Positions 36,692 through 45,403 of a DNA stretch of 64,000 nt are shown here, in pieces. Numbering within the stretch: the stretch's first letter is position 1; every line of letters starts with the position of its first letter. Source of the DNA: Streptomyces sp. NBC_01723 (lineage in GTDB: Bacteria; Actinomycetota; Actinomycetes; Streptomycetales; Streptomycetaceae); contig NZ_CP109171.1 of NCBI RefSeq assembly GCF_036246005.1, positions 806,001-870,000 of the forward strand. The letters are read 5' to 3'. The notes under the pieces are model-generated. The model did no database searches and was not told the origin of the DNA. It was given only the letters and a program-made list of their open reading frames with translations. Position numbers and translations under genes: made by a program.

Positions 36692-37417
36692 CTACGCCGT
36701 ACGCCGGGCCGTGACCAGCCGGACCCGTGGGCTGCCGTCGGGTCGCCGGCCGAACTCGGGCAGGGCGTGCAGTTCCGCCCGGAAGCCCGCGCGGGCGAGT
36801 TCCCGGCCGACGTCCCCGAGGCGGAACGTCCGGTAGTACATGACGAAGGGCGGCCGCCACAGCGCGTTGCGCACCCGCATCGCGGCGTCGAAGCCGAGCA
36901 GCGTCCAGTACCCCGGAGAGCCGGGGCGGGGCGGCGCGACCACGGGGAAGGCGAAGCGACCGCCCGGCCGGAGCACGGACCGCACCTGGCCGAACAGGCC
37001 CGGCAGTTCCCGGGGCAGGAAGTGCCCGAACGCGCCGAAGCTCACCACGAGGTCGAACTCGGCGCCGAACGGCAGCGCACGGGCGTCCGCGCGCACCCAG
37101 GAGACCTCGGGGCCCGGAGTCGCGGGGCGCCGACGGGCGACCTCCAGCATGCCCGCGCTGAAGTCGACCCCCGTCACCCTGTCCCGGCACACCCGGGCCA
37201 GCACGTCCACGCCCGCGCCGGTGCCGCAGCACAGGTCGAGCCCGGCGCCGAACGGTCCCATCGGGGCCAGCGCCGAGGCCACGGCGTCGAGCACCCGGTC
37301 CGGCGTCCGGTAGGGGGTGTGGTCGAACTTCGGGGCGAGCAGGTCGTAGCCGCGCTCGACCGACGACAGTGCCTGGACGGCGAGTTCGCGCAGGGTGGGG
37401 CCTTCGGGGCTGAACAT
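36692..37417 (-). CDS. class I SAM-dependent methyltransferase
   Basis: A 241-residue methyltransferase: GAGLDLCCGTGAGVDVLARV is SAM motif I (near residue 58), VTGVDFSAGMLEVARRR motif II, VRADARALPFGAEFDLVVSFGAFGHF motif III and VLRPGGRFAFPVV the post-motif strand. It is cytoplasmic, substrate unknown. TAGGCT lies six bases before ATG 37417 with no Shine-Dalgarno, so a leaderless mRNA is likely. It converges with the gntR gene, with 10 bases between stops. Confidence 0.87.
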   Translation of the reverse strand: MFSPEGPTLRELAVQALSSVERGYDLLAPKFDHTPYRTPDRVLDAVASALAPMGPFGAGLDLCCGTGAGVDVLARVCRDRVTGVDFSAGMLEVARRRPATPGPEVSWVRADARALPFGAEFDLVVSFGAFGHFLPRELPGLFGQVRSVLRPGGRFAFPVVAPPRPGSPGYWTLLGFDAAMRVRNALWRPPFVMYYRTFRLGDVGRELARAGFRAELHALPEFGRRPDGSPRVRLVTARRTA

Positions 37418-37528
37418 CGGCTCAGCCTAGGGGGCTGTCCGACGATTCCCGTCATCGCCCGGAGGGCGGCCTCGCGGCGGCGTCAGGTGCGTGCTCTCGG
37501 CGTGCCAGGCGTCGCGGGGCTGGGGCAC

Positions 37529-37549
37529 CCCCCGGCCGGAGGCTGGGGG
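37529..37549 (-). terminator. GC hairpin repeat downstream of padR
   Basis: CCCCCGGCC / GGCTGGGGG (one G-T pair, 3-base loop) lies 10 bases after the padR stop. The flanking GGGGCTGGGGCACC and GGGGGAGGG are a motif I recall as common in Streptomyces intergenic DNA. Confidence 0.5.
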
Positions 37550-37558
37550 AGGGAATGG

Positions 37559-38152
37559 TCAGACAGGCCCTTGGGGCCGCCCGGCGGGCCCGGCCGGGGC
37601 ACGCCGTTCGTCGAGCACGGTGAGGACGCGCTCGCACCAGCGGGCGTTGTCCCGTTCGAAGGTGATTCCGGCGAGCAGCGTGAGGTAGGGCCCGACGCGG
37701 TCGGCCTCGCGGAGGTGCCGTTCCTCCGTGCGCCCGTCCAGGAGGCGTTCGCGCACGCGCTCGTAGCGGGCGAGCTTGCCCAGGGCCCACGCCCTGCGCT
37801 CCTCGACCAGCGCGCGGACGGCGTCGGGGTCGGCGCCGTCCATCGCCTGCATCTTGATCAGGAACTCGTCGCGGACGGCGGTGGGGCGCCGGGTCGGCTC
37901 GACGGCGAAGGCACCCAGCCGCTCCCGCCCGGCCCCGGTGAGCGAGAACAGCCGTTTGGTGGGCCTGCGTTCCTGCTGCACCGTCCGTGCCTCGATCAGC
38001 CCGTCGCCCGCCAGGCGCTCCAGCTCCCGGTAGAGCTGCTGCGGCGTGGCGGGCCAGAAGTTGGCGAGCGACACGTCGAACACCTTGGACAGTTCGTAGC
38101 CCGAGGCCTCCCCCTCCAGGAGAGCGGCCAGGACGGCGTACTTGAGAGACAT
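37559..38152 (-). CDS. PadR family transcriptional regulator
   Basis: A 197-residue PadR protein: MSLKYAVLAALLEGEASGYEL, ATPQQLYRELERLAGDGLIEARTVQQERRPTKRLFSLTGAGRERL winged helix, then a C-terminal helical domain with VRDEFLIKMQAMDG. It is paralogous to the PadR at 24361-24924. ATG 38152 has TAGCGT exactly six bases upstream and no ribosome site, so the message is probably leaderless. Divergent from an NTF2-like gene 71 bases away, its likely target. Confidence 0.88.
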   Translation of the reverse strand: MSLKYAVLAALLEGEASGYELSKVFDVSLANFWPATPQQLYRELERLAGDGLIEARTVQQERRPTKRLFSLTGAGRERLGAFAVEPTRRPTAVRDEFLIKMQAMDGADPDAVRALVEERRAWALGKLARYERVRERLLDGRTEERHLREADRVGPYLTLLAGITFERDNARWCERVLTVLDERRAPAGPAGRPQGPV

Positions 38153-38223
38153 GTCGACACGCTAGCAAGAACGGACTAATCTACTCCGCACCTATTCAAT
38201 TATTTTACTAGGAGGTGGCTGCG

Positions 38224-38625
38224 ATGCAGGCATTCCGCGCGGCGGTCGAGACGCACGACATCGACGCCGTCGAAGCACTGCTGGCCGAGGACGTGGTCTT
38301 CACCAGCCCCGTCGTGTTCAAGCCCTACCGGGGCAAGGCGATCACGGCGGCGATCCTGCGCGCGGTCGAGCGCGTCTTCGAGGACTTCCGCTACGAGCGC
38401 GTCATCGGCGAGGAGGGCGGCCGCGACCACGCGCTGGTCTTCTCGGCACGGGTGGGCGACCGGGAGATCGGCGGCTGCGACTTCCTGCACCTGGACGAGT
38501 CGGGCCGGATCGACGAGCTGACGGTGATGGTGCGTCCGCTGTCGGGCGCCCAGGCGCTCCAGGCGGCCATGGCCGCGCAGTTCGAGCGGATCGCGCAGGA
38601 GGCGCAGGCGGGTACGGCCGGCTGA
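38224..38625 (+). CDS. nuclear transport factor 2-like (SnoaL-fold) protein
   Basis: A 133-residue NTF2-like domain: FRAAVETHDIDAVEALLAEDVVFTSP, FKPYRGKAITAAIL, DFRYERVIGEEGG and VGDREIGGCDFLHLDESGRIDELTVMVRP give the cone-shaped alpha+beta pattern. Members bind or modify small hydrophobic ligands, or have no enzyme activity. AGGAGGTGG lies 7-9 bases before ATG 38224, fixing the start over GTG 38215. Divergent from padR in an unusually AT-rich 71-base region. Confidence 0.82.
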   Translation: MQAFRAAVETHDIDAVEALLAEDVVFTSPVVFKPYRGKAITAAILRAVERVFEDFRYERVIGEEGGRDHALVFSARVGDREIGGCDFLHLDESGRIDELTVMVRPLSGAQALQAAMAAQFERIAQEAQAGTAG

Positions 38626-38997
38626 GTCCGGCCCGGCACATGCGGAACACGGAATCACGGAAGCCGGAACAGGGACCGCACCGGCGGCGTTGACGGGTGT
38701 GGGACGCAGGTTCGTCCCATTCCCGTGCCCCCCACCACGTCCCGTGGTACGGTGCGGTCAGCACTTGTGTACGCCCCGATGGGGCGCCGGTGCCAGTTCC
38801 TTCGGTTCGCCGACCCGCCCGTCGCGATGCGACCGGCGCGTCCGCTTCTCAGCACAACCTCGTGAGCAGGGTCTTCGTACCCGCAGTCACCGAGGTGCTG
38901 TTCCCGCCGTCCGGAGGCGTGTCGTCCGACCCCTCGCACGGCTCTCCCCTTCCTTCCGCATGTCCCATGCCCAGGTGTCCTCGAAAGGACCGACCAC
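38626..38997 (+). promoter_or_regulatory. long C-rich leader of the rho gene
   Basis: No frame in these 372 bases is convincing. ACCACG-TCC-CGTGGT (38734-38748) abuts TACGGT (38748-38753), a possible -10 that would give a leader of about 240 nt. CGCCCC-GAT-GGGGCG (38772-38786) is a small hairpin in it. From about 38920 to 38985 the sense strand is C/T-rich and G-poor (for example GGCTCTCCCCTTCCTTCC), like a Rho-utilisation site. Confidence 0.5.
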
Positions 38998-40137
38998 ATG
39001 ACCACCACACTCGAACACCCCCCTGTACAGCAGTCCCCGGCCGAGATCGCGAGCGGCGTCCTCGACATCGAGACGGGCGGGAAGGGCCGCCTGCGGGGCG
39101 CGAGCCTCCAGCCCGAGCCGAACGACCTCGCCCTCTCCCCCGCCCTGATCCGCCGGCACGGCCTGCGCAAGGGCGACCTGGTCGAGGGCGTGCGCGGCGA
39201 CCGGCGCACCCTGACCGACGTCGTCCGCGTCAACGGCCGTACGCCCGACGGCCGGGACGGCCGCCGGCACTTCCACGACCTGACCCCGCTGCACCCGCAC
39301 GAGCGGCTGCGGCTCGAACACCGGGCGGCCGGTCTGACCGGGCGCGTCACCGATCTGCTCGCACCGGTCGGCAAGGGCCAGCGCGGCCTGATCGTGGCCC
39401 CGCCCAAGACCGGCAAGACCGTCCTGCTCCAGCAGCTCGCCGCCGCGGTGGCCGGCAACCACCCCGAGTCCCGGCTGATGGTGGTGCTGCTCGACGAACG
39501 GCCCGAGGAGGTCACCGACATGCGCCGGTCGGTGCGGGGCGAGGTGTACGCCTCGACCTTCGACCAGAGCGCCAAGCAGCACATCGCGCTCGCCGAACTC
39601 GTCATCGAGCGCGCCAAGCGGCTCGTCGAGGCCGGTGAGGACGTCGTCATCCTGCTCGACTCCCTCACGCGGCTGTGCAGGGCGCACAACAACGCCTCCC
39701 CCTCGGGCGGCCGTACGCTCAGCGGCGGCGTCGACGCCGGGGCGCTCATCGGCCCCAAGCGGTTCTTCGGCGCGGCCCGCAAGGCGGAGGAGGGCGGCTC
39801 CCTCACCATCCTCGCCACCGCCCTGGTGGAGACCGGCTCGCGCGCCGACGACTTCTACTTCGAGGAGCTGAAGAGCACCGGCAACATGGAGCTGCGGCTG
39901 AGCAGGGAACTCGCCGCCCGCAGAGTGTTCCCGGCCGTGGACATGGCCGGTTCGGGCACCCGGCGCGAGGAACTCCTGCTGTCCGCCCCCGAGGCCACCG
40001 CCGCGCGCGGGCTGCGGCGGGCGCTGGCGGCGCGGGACGGGCAGTCGGGCCTGGAGACGCTGCTGGAGCGGATGCGCCAGACCCCGGACAACGCCGCGTT
40101 CCTGCGGCAGGTCCAGCCCACCCTGCCGGCCGGCTGA
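38998..40137 (+). CDS. rho: short transcription termination factor Rho
   Basis: A 379-residue RNA-dependent ATPase. The RNA-binding OB-like domain is at about residues 15-75 ([14 protein letters not shown]). Walker A is APPKTGKT with Lys140, Walker [17 protein letters not shown], the Q-loop region [27 protein letters not shown], and the R-loop/motor part [31 protein letters not shown]...[10 protein letters not shown]. All ATPase and translocation motifs are intact. It lacks the N-terminal extension with long Arg/Asp-rich insert that marks the main actinobacterial Rho, so it is probably a second, compact Rho. AAAGGA precedes ATG. Confidence 0.92.
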   Translation: MTTTLEHPPVQQSPAEIASGVLDIETGGKGRLRGASLQPEPNDLALSPALIRRHGLRKGDLVEGVRGDRRTLTDVVRVNGRTPDGRDGRRHFHDLTPLHPHERLRLEHRAAGLTGRVTDLLAPVGKGQRGLIVAPPKTGKTVLLQQLAAAVAGNHPESRLMVVLLDERPEEVTDMRRSVRGEVYASTFDQSAKQHIALAELVIERAKRLVEAGEDVVILLDSLTRLCRAHNNASPSGGRTLSGGVDAGALIGPKRFFGAARKAEEGGSLTILATALVETGSRADDFYFEELKSTGNMELRLSRELAARRVFPAVDMAGSGTRREELLLSAPEATAARGLRRALAARDGQSGLETLLERMRQTPDNAAFLRQVQPTLPAG

Positions 40138-40141
40138 CCCC

Positions 40142-40157
40142 GCCCGGCCCGCCGGGC
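40142..40157 (+). terminator. weak hairpin after rho
   Basis: GCCCGG-CCCG-CCGGGC, a 6-bp stem directly after the rho stop codon; no T tract. Confidence 0.3.
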
Positions 40158-40261
40158 CCCCGCCCCGCCGAGACACCCCGTTCTACGGCGAACGGGTGCA
40201 CGCGCGCGCGACTCGCCCCGGGCAGCGCGGCGGTTCGGGCATTCGTTCCTACGTTTGCGGT

Positions 40262-41443
40262 ATGACTATCGGATTCTCATCCCGGGCGGCTCGATCCACT
40301 TGCGTGCTCTGCGTGGCAGGCCTGCTGACGCTCATGCCCGCCGCCGCGGCCGCCCGCACGGGACAGCCGGACCCCGGGCCACCGGGCGTGCCCGGCCCGA
40401 TGGCCCGATCCGCGGCGCTGTACGGCTCCGGAACGCAGGTCCGGCCCGGCCCCGAGGCCCCGGAGGTTCCCCGTGTCTCCGCACTGTCCTGGGTGGTCGC
40501 CGACGCCCAGAGCGGCGACGTGCTGGCCGCCCACGACGCGCACCGTCCGCTGCCTCCTGCCAGCACCCTCAAGACGCTGTTCGCCCTCGCCGTGCTGCCG
40601 GTCCTGCCGGGCGGCGTCCGCCACGAGGTGAGCGCGGACGAGCTGTCCGGCATCGGTCCGGGCAGCAGCCTGGTCGGTGTCGCCGAGGGCCGCACATACC
40701 GCGTCTCCGACCTGTGGAACGGGGTCTTCCTCAACTCCGGCAACGACGCCGTGCACGTCCTCGCCTCGCTCACCGGCGGCTGGAGCGCCACGGCCGCCCG
40801 GATGCAGGCCGAGGCCCGTGCCCTCGGCGCCCTCGACACCCATGTGCGCTCACCCGACGGCTACGACGCGCCGGGCCAGGTGTCGTCGGCGTACGACCTG
40901 GCGGTCTTCGGACGGGCGGGACTGCACAACCCGGACTTCGCACGGTACTGCGGCAAGGTCGACGCGCTCTTCCCCGGCCGGGACGGGGAGGCGTACGGAA
41001 TCATGAACACCAACCGCCTGCTCACCGGAGCGGACGGCGTGGAGCCGTACCCGGGGCTCATCGGCGTCAAGAACGGCTACACCAGCAACGCCGGCAACAC
41101 GCTGATCGCGGCGGCCCACCGCGACGGGCGCACTCTGGTGGTCACCGTGATGAACCCGCAGGAGGGCGGCGGCCACGCCGTGTACGAGGAGACCCGCTCG
41201 CTGCTCGACTGGGGCTTCGAGGCGTCCGGTCTGGTCGAGCCGGTGGGCTCGCTGACGCCCCCGGACGACCGGCCCCAGCCGGGCTCAGAGGCGGCGGCGC
41301 CCGTGGCGGTCGCGTCGACGCGGGCCGCCGAGCACGAGCCGGGCTGGCCGGAGACCGGCGCCATCCTCGGCGTCGCCGGGCTCGGCGCGGGCGCCGTGGC
41401 GCTGGCGCTTCGGCTCAAACTCGTGCGTGACGACGGGAGTTGA
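40262..41443 (+). CDS. D-alanyl-D-alanine carboxypeptidase (PBP, peptidase S11)
   Basis: The 393-residue precursor has a signal peptide (STCVLCVAGLLTLMPAAAAA), a penicillin-binding domain, and a C-terminal helix (GAILGVAGLGAGAVALALRL) that anchors it. Active-site motifs are STLK (Ser101-Lys104), SGN in FLNSGNDAVHVL, and KNG at Lys270 where most S11 enzymes have KTG. It trims the terminal D-Ala from peptidoglycan stem peptides. No ribosome site; TACGTT lies six bases before ATG 40262, so the transcript may be leaderless. Confidence 0.9.
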   Translation: MTIGFSSRAARSTCVLCVAGLLTLMPAAAAARTGQPDPGPPGVPGPMARSAALYGSGTQVRPGPEAPEVPRVSALSWVVADAQSGDVLAAHDAHRPLPPASTLKTLFALAVLPVLPGGVRHEVSADELSGIGPGSSLVGVAEGRTYRVSDLWNGVFLNSGNDAVHVLASLTGGWSATAARMQAEARALGALDTHVRSPDGYDAPGQVSSAYDLAVFGRAGLHNPDFARYCGKVDALFPGRDGEAYGIMNTNRLLTGADGVEPYPGLIGVKNGYTSNAGNTLIAAAHRDGRTLVVTVMNPQEGGGHAVYEETRSLLDWGFEASGLVEPVGSLTPPDDRPQPGSEAAAPVAVASTRAAEHEPGWPETGAILGVAGLGAGAVALALRLKLVRDDGS

Positions 41444-41460
41444 CGAGAAGCGGGAGGAGG

Positions 41461-41506
41461 GCCCCCGGGACGGGGGTGGTGCTGGCCTCACCCCTGTTCC
41501 GGGGGC
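41461..41506 (+). terminator. terminator hairpin after the carboxypeptidase gene
   Basis: GCCCCCGGGACGGGGGTG and CACCCCTGTTCCGGGGGC pair at 16 of 18 positions around a 10-base loop. Confidence 0.7.
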
Positions 41507-41550
41507 GGACGCCATTCTGCGGCCGGTAGCGCGTTCACATACTGAACAGC

Positions 41551-42609
41551 ATGGCCAATCCAACGATGCTCATCGAGAAATCCCCCGCGCGCGGACGGGA
41601 ACAGCGACGCGAGAAGGGCAGCGACTTCTCCGAACTCTCCCGGCGCATGGCCGACGCGGATCTGCTCCGGCGCCGCCCGCTGTACTACACGGTGCGTTTC
41701 GGTGCCGTCGCCCTCGCGCTCGCGGGCGGTGTCACCGCCTTCGTCACCCTGGGGGACAGTTGGAGCCAGCTGGTGGTCGCGGCGGCGCTGGCCGTCGTCT
41801 TCGGCCAGCTCGGACTGGCCGCCCACGACCTCGCCCACCGGCAGGTCTTCACCCGCCGGCGCCCCAGCGAGGCCGGTGGACTGCTGGTGGCCAACCTGCT
41901 GCTGGGCATGAGTTACGGCTGGTGGATGAACAAGCACACCCGCCACCACGCCAATCCCAACCACGAGGAGAAGGACCCGGACGTCTCCCCCGACATCCTC
42001 GTCTGGTCCCGGGGCCAGGCGAGCAGGGCGAAGGGGCTGCCGCGCTTCGTCGGGAAGCACCAGGCGGCCCTGTTCTTCCCGCTGTTGACGCTGGAAGGTC
42101 TCAACCTGAGTTTCAACAGCTTCAAGGCGCTGCGCAGCCCGTCCATGAAACGGCCGGCGGTGGAGGGGTCGCTGCTCGTCGCGCACTTCGTCCTGTACTT
42201 CGGCGGACTGTTCACGCTGCTGTCCCCCGGCAAGGCGCTCGCCTTCATAGCCGTGCACCAGGGCCTGTTCGGGATCTACCTCGGCTCGGTCTTCGCACCC
42301 AACCACAAGGGCATGCCGATGATCGAGGAGGGCACGCGGCTGGACTTCCTGCGCCGCCAGGTCCTCACCTCCCGCAACGTACGCGGCGGTGTGTTCGTCG
42401 ACGCCTTCATGGGCGGCCTCAACTACCAGATCGAGCACCACCTCTTCCCCAGCATGCCGACCCCCGCGCTGGCCGAGGCCCAGGCCGTCACCGAGGCGTA
42501 CTGCGCCGAGCTGGGCGTCCCGTACCACCAGACGGGGCTGCTCGCCTCGCACCGCGAAGCCCTGCGGCACATGCGGAGCGTCGGGGAACCGCTGCGCGCC
42601 GCCCGTTGA
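41551..42609 (+). CDS. membrane fatty acid desaturase
   Basis: A 352-residue integral membrane di-iron desaturase. Three His boxes are complete: HDLAH (92-96), HTRHH (129-133) and QIEHH (293-297), between pairs of membrane helices (about 48-85, 110-125, 180-235). The QIEHH third box is that of front-end/acyl-lipid or linoleoyl-CoA-type desaturases rather than the stearoyl-ACP class. It would insert a double bond into membrane acyl chains with a ferredoxin-type donor. CATACT lies 7 bases before ATG, with no clear Shine-Dalgarno. Confidence 0.92.
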   Translation: MANPTMLIEKSPARGREQRREKGSDFSELSRRMADADLLRRRPLYYTVRFGAVALALAGGVTAFVTLGDSWSQLVVAAALAVVFGQLGLAAHDLAHRQVFTRRRPSEAGGLLVANLLLGMSYGWWMNKHTRHHANPNHEEKDPDVSPDILVWSRGQASRAKGLPRFVGKHQAALFFPLLTLEGLNLSFNSFKALRSPSMKRPAVEGSLLVAHFVLYFGGLFTLLSPGKALAFIAVHQGLFGIYLGSVFAPNHKGMPMIEEGTRLDFLRRQVLTSRNVRGGVFVDAFMGGLNYQIEHHLFPSMPTPALAEAQAVTEAYCAELGVPYHQTGLLASHREALRHMRSVGEPLRAAR

Positions 42610-42621
42610 GCGCGGTGGCGG

Positions 42622-43458
42622 TCAGCTCTGCAGCACGCCCGCGCCGAGCAGCCCGAACAGCAGGACGCCGACCGCGATCCGGTAGACGACGAAGGCGTTG
42701 AAGGAGTGCTTGGTGACGAACTTCAGCAGCCAGGCGATCGAGGCGTAGGCCACCACGAAGGAGACGAGGGTGCCGACCACCAGGGGCGCGGCACCCGCTC
42801 CCGCGCCCAGGGCGTCCTTCAGTTCGTACAGACCGGCGCCGGTCAGGGCCGGGATGCCGAGGAAGAAGGAGAGCCGGGTGGCGGCGACCCGGTCGAGGTC
42901 GAGCATCAGGGCGGTCGACATGGTGGCGCCGGAGCGGGAGAAGCCGGGGAAGAGGAGCGCGAGGATCTGCGAGCCGCCGACCAGCATGGCGTCCTTGAAC
43001 GAGGTGTCGTCCTCGCCCCGCTTGTGCCGGCCGGTGCGGTCCGCCGCCCACATCACCCCGCTGCCGACGATCAGTGAGCCGGCCACCACCCACAGGGAGG
43101 CGAGCGGGCCCTTGATCAGCGGCTTGGCGGCCAGGCCCACCAGGACGATCGGGATCGTCGCGCAGATGACCCACCAGGCGAACTTGTAGTCGTGGTGGTA
43201 CCGCTCCTCCCGGTCCCGCAGCCCGCGCACCCACGCGGAGAGGATCCGAGCGATGTCCTTGTGGAAGTAGACGAGCACGGCGGCGATCGCGCCGACCTGG
43301 ATGACCGCCGAGAAGCCGATGACGGAGTGGTCGTCCACCGGGATGCCCATCAGCCCTTCGGCGATCTTGAGGTGGCCGGTGGAGGAGACGGGCAGGAACT
43401 CGGTCACCCCCTCGACGGCTCCGAGGACGATGGCCTGACCGATGCTGATGGCGCTCAT
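42622..43458 (-). CDS. uppP: undecaprenyl-diphosphate phosphatase UppP/BacA
   Basis: A 278-residue polytopic membrane enzyme. Signature motifs are GAVEGVTEFLPVSSTGHL (first (E/Q)GxxE and PxSSxxH region, residues 13-30) and LFPGFSRSGATMST (PGxSRSxxT, about residue 165), which together form the active site. It dephosphorylates undecaprenyl pyrophosphate outside the membrane, recycling the lipid carrier of peptidoglycan; overproduction gives bacitracin resistance. AGGAAG lies 8 bases before ATG 43458. Confidence 0.95.
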   Translation of the reverse strand: MSAISIGQAIVLGAVEGVTEFLPVSSTGHLKIAEGLMGIPVDDHSVIGFSAVIQVGAIAAVLVYFHKDIARILSAWVRGLRDREERYHHDYKFAWWVICATIPIVLVGLAAKPLIKGPLASLWVVAGSLIVGSGVMWAADRTGRHKRGEDDTSFKDAMLVGGSQILALLFPGFSRSGATMSTALMLDLDRVAATRLSFFLGIPALTGAGLYELKDALGAGAGAAPLVVGTLVSFVVAYASIAWLLKFVTKHSFNAFVVYRIAVGVLLFGLLGAGVLQS

Positions 43459-43496
43459 GAGACCCACTTCCTACTACACGCGGGCGAGCACCCCCG

Positions 43497-43871
43497 TCAC
43501 GCTCGGAGCGCGTCGGCGAGTGTCACCCCCGCGGACACCGCCGCGAGGCCGGCCGCCACACTCGCCGGCACGTTGACCGCGGCCGAGAGGCGGGAGCCCG
43601 TCTCGGTGAGGCGGAGCGTCTCGTAGGAGAAGGTCGAGTACGTCGTGAGGGCGCCGCACAGCCCGGTCCCGAGCAGCAGGCGCAGGTCGGATCCCGCGGC
43701 TCCGGCCAGCGTGGCACCCGTGACCAGGCCCAGGACCAGGGAGCCGACGACGTTCACGGTGAAGGTGCCCCAGGGGAAGGCCGAGCCGTGCCGGGACTGC
43801 ACCGCGCGGTCGGTGAGGTGGCGCAGGGGTGCTCCGGCCATGCCGCCCACGACGACCAGCAGCCAGCTCAT
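43497..43871 (-). CDS. crcB: fluoride channel subunit FluC/CrcB (second gene)
   Basis: A 124-residue four-helix protein: [34 protein letters not shown], and [18 protein letters not shown] with the TTxST pore motif. In Gram-positives two different CrcB chains pair as an antiparallel heterodimer to export fluoride. ATG 43871 overlaps the stop of the upstream crcB by 4 bases. UppP follows 39 bases downstream on the same strand. Confidence 0.93.
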   Translation of the reverse strand: MSWLLVVVGGMAGAPLRHLTDRAVQSRHGSAFPWGTFTVNVVGSLVLGLVTGATLAGAAGSDLRLLLGTGLCGALTTYSTFSYETLRLTETGSRLSAAVNVPASVAAGLAAVSAGVTLADALRA

Positions 43872-44287
43872 CCGGGGCTCCGCCTCCGCTTCGGTGTCCG
43901 GCGGGCCGCCCACGAGGCGAGCCACACCGCGGTGAGTGCCGCGAGCGGGGTGGCGGCGAGGTAGGCCAGACCGGTGCCCGGGTGGCCGTCCGCGAGCAGC
44001 CCGCGCATGTCCGCCGCGTAGGTGGAGAAGGTGGTGAAACCGCCGAGCACCCCGGTGCCGAGGAAGGGCCGGACCAGGCGGTGGACGTCCCACACCTCGG
44101 TCACGGCGACCATGAGCAGGCCCATGGCGGCACAGCCGGCCACGTTGACCCAGAAGGTCGTCCAGGGGAAACCGCCGCTCCGCGTCGGCCACCACAGGGC
44201 GGCGGCGTAGCGGGCTGCGGCGCCGGCACCTCCGCCGAGGGCCACGACCGCGACGACGGGTGCCTGGACACGCCACCCCTGCGTCAT
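43868..44287 (-). CDS. crcB: fluoride channel subunit FluC/CrcB (first gene)
   Basis: A 139-residue partner: [36 protein letters not shown] and [17 protein letters not shown] hold the family motifs, with four predicted helices and a basic C terminus ([13 protein letters not shown]). The two paralogues are distinct enough to suggest an obligate heterodimer. I found no fluoride-riboswitch fold in the short upstream gap. Confidence 0.93.
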   Translation of the reverse strand: MTQGWRVQAPVVAVVALGGGAGAAARYAAALWWPTRSGGFPWTTFWVNVAGCAAMGLLMVAVTEVWDVHRLVRPFLGTGVLGGFTTFSTYAADMRGLLADGHPGTGLAYLAATPLAALTAVWLASWAARRTPKRRRSPG

Positions 44288-44334
44288 GGTCGTACGCCTC
44301 CCGCTCGCTCGACGGCGGGGCCAGGGTAGCCCGG

Positions 44335-44622
44335 CTACCAGCCCTTCTCGAACATCCGGGCCACCTCAGCGATGCGCACCTCGTCGCGCCGGTAGTACGT
44401 CCGCCCGCGGATCCTGCGGGTGCGCAGCAGGCCGAGGCGGGTGAGCAGGGTCAGGTGGGTCTCGGCCACCCGGCGGGGCACGCCGAGCTTCGCGGCGACC
44501 GGGCCGGACGGGACGCCGTGCGTGGCCGCGTTCACGCAGCGCTGGGGCGGGAAGTGCGCGACCGGATCCTTGAGCCATTCCAGGATGTCGAGACGCGTAC
44601 CGTGCCCGGGGGTCCTCGGCAT
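44335..44622 (-). CDS. winged-helix transcriptional regulator (ArsR-like)
   Basis: A 95-residue single-domain regulator: [18 protein letters not shown], then [43 protein letters not shown] is the HTH and wing, ending [13 protein letters not shown]. No Cys metal cluster is apparent. The HFPPQ...YYRRDE pattern is that of small ArsR-type regulators frequent in Streptomyces. GGAGGG and GGGCGAG precede ATG 44622. Target unknown; it lies 47 bases upstream of, and co-directional with, the crcB pair. Confidence 0.83.
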   Translation of the reverse strand: MPRTPGHGTRLDILEWLKDPVAHFPPQRCVNAATHGVPSGPVAAKLGVPRRVAETHLTLLTRLGLLRTRRIRGRTYYRRDEVRIAEVARMFEKGW

Positions 44623-44741
44623 CTCGCCCTCCCTCCGTCGGGCCCGCCCGCCCCTGTCCGTCCACTGTCCCGCAGCCGGGGTCCCGCTGTCCGGGAGTCC
44701 CCTTCCTTGTCCGGTACCCGACCCGTCGATGCCCAGGCGGC

Positions 44742-44785
44742 TTCTTGCACGCGTTTCTTGCACGCGCACTAGTTGCACTCTCAAC
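44742..44785. promoter_or_regulatory. repeated TTGCAC operators upstream of marR
   Basis: TTCTTGCACGCG occurs twice in tandem (44742-44753 and 44755-44766), followed by ACTAGTTGCAC and the inverted motif GTTGCACTCTCAAC (44772-44785). The TTGCAC unit thus occurs three times. TACCGT (44804-44809) is the likely -10. Confidence 0.5.
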
Positions 44786-44815
44786 GAACGGGCCTTCCGG
44801 TGCTACCGTGCAGGT

Positions 44816-45223
44816 ATGGCAGTCAGGACGGCCGGTCTGCGGCTCGAGGAACGGTGGCGGGACATCCTCGCCGTGCACGCGCGCACCATGTGCGAGATCG
44901 ACCGCGCGCTGCATCCGCACGGTCTGGGGGCGAGCGACTTCGAGGTGCTCGACCTCCTCGTGACGGAGGGGCCGGAGGAGGGCGCCCAGTGCCGGGTTCA
45001 GAACCTGGTCGGCCGGGTCCACCTGAGCCAGAGCGCGCTGTCCCGGCTCATCGCCCGGCTGGAGAAGGACGGCCTGGTCGAGCGCACGATGTGCGCGGAG
45101 GACCGGCGCGGTGTGTACGTCGCCCTGACCCGCCGGGGCCGCGAGCTGCACGGCGAGGTACTGCCGCTGCAGCGGGCCGTACTGTCCCGCATGCTCGGTG
45201 ACGACGACGAGCCTCGTCCCTGA
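44816..45223 (+). CDS. MarR family transcriptional regulator
   Basis: A 135-residue MarR protein: GASDFEVLDLLVTEGPEEGAQCRVQNLVGRVHLSQSALSRLIARLEKDGLVERTMCAEDRRGVYVALT spans HTH and wing. Cys residues in QCRVQ and TMCAED flank the recognition helix and could sense oxidants. ATG 44816 has TACCGT exactly six bases upstream and only a weak AGG, so it is probably leaderless. Upstream TTGCAC repeats suggest autoregulation. Confidence 0.88.
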   Translation: MAVRTAGLRLEERWRDILAVHARTMCEIDRALHPHGLGASDFEVLDLLVTEGPEEGAQCRVQNLVGRVHLSQSALSRLIARLEKDGLVERTMCAEDRRGVYVALTRRGRELHGEVLPLQRAVLSRMLGDDDEPRP

Positions 45224-45290
45224 CTGGAGCCGGGTCGAGCGTCGAGGCGGGGCCGGACGGCGAGAGGGCAGGACGCGCCCCCGGGGCTGT

Positions 45291-45390
45291 TCAGGGCCGC
45301 CAGGACGTCCGTCGGCGAAACGCCACCGCTCGCGCGACGGCGCGCCGGAAGTCGTCGAGGCGGCCATCCGCGATGCGCATGGCGTTGCGG
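45291..45390 (-). pseudogene. possible short gene remnant
   Basis: The minus strand gives NAMRIADGRLDDFRRAVARA and AFRR, which resembles the start of small monooxygenase-like proteins (RIxDGKLDDFxxAV). Only about 30 residues are present before a stop. Low confidence. Confidence 0.25.
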
Positions 45391-45403
45391 AGGCCGGGTC
45401 GGC

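Noticed and set aside
44288..44334. Fluoride riboswitch upstream of the crcB pair
   Set aside because: The gap is only 47 bases, too short for the pseudoknot fold, and its conserved sequence elements are not visible.
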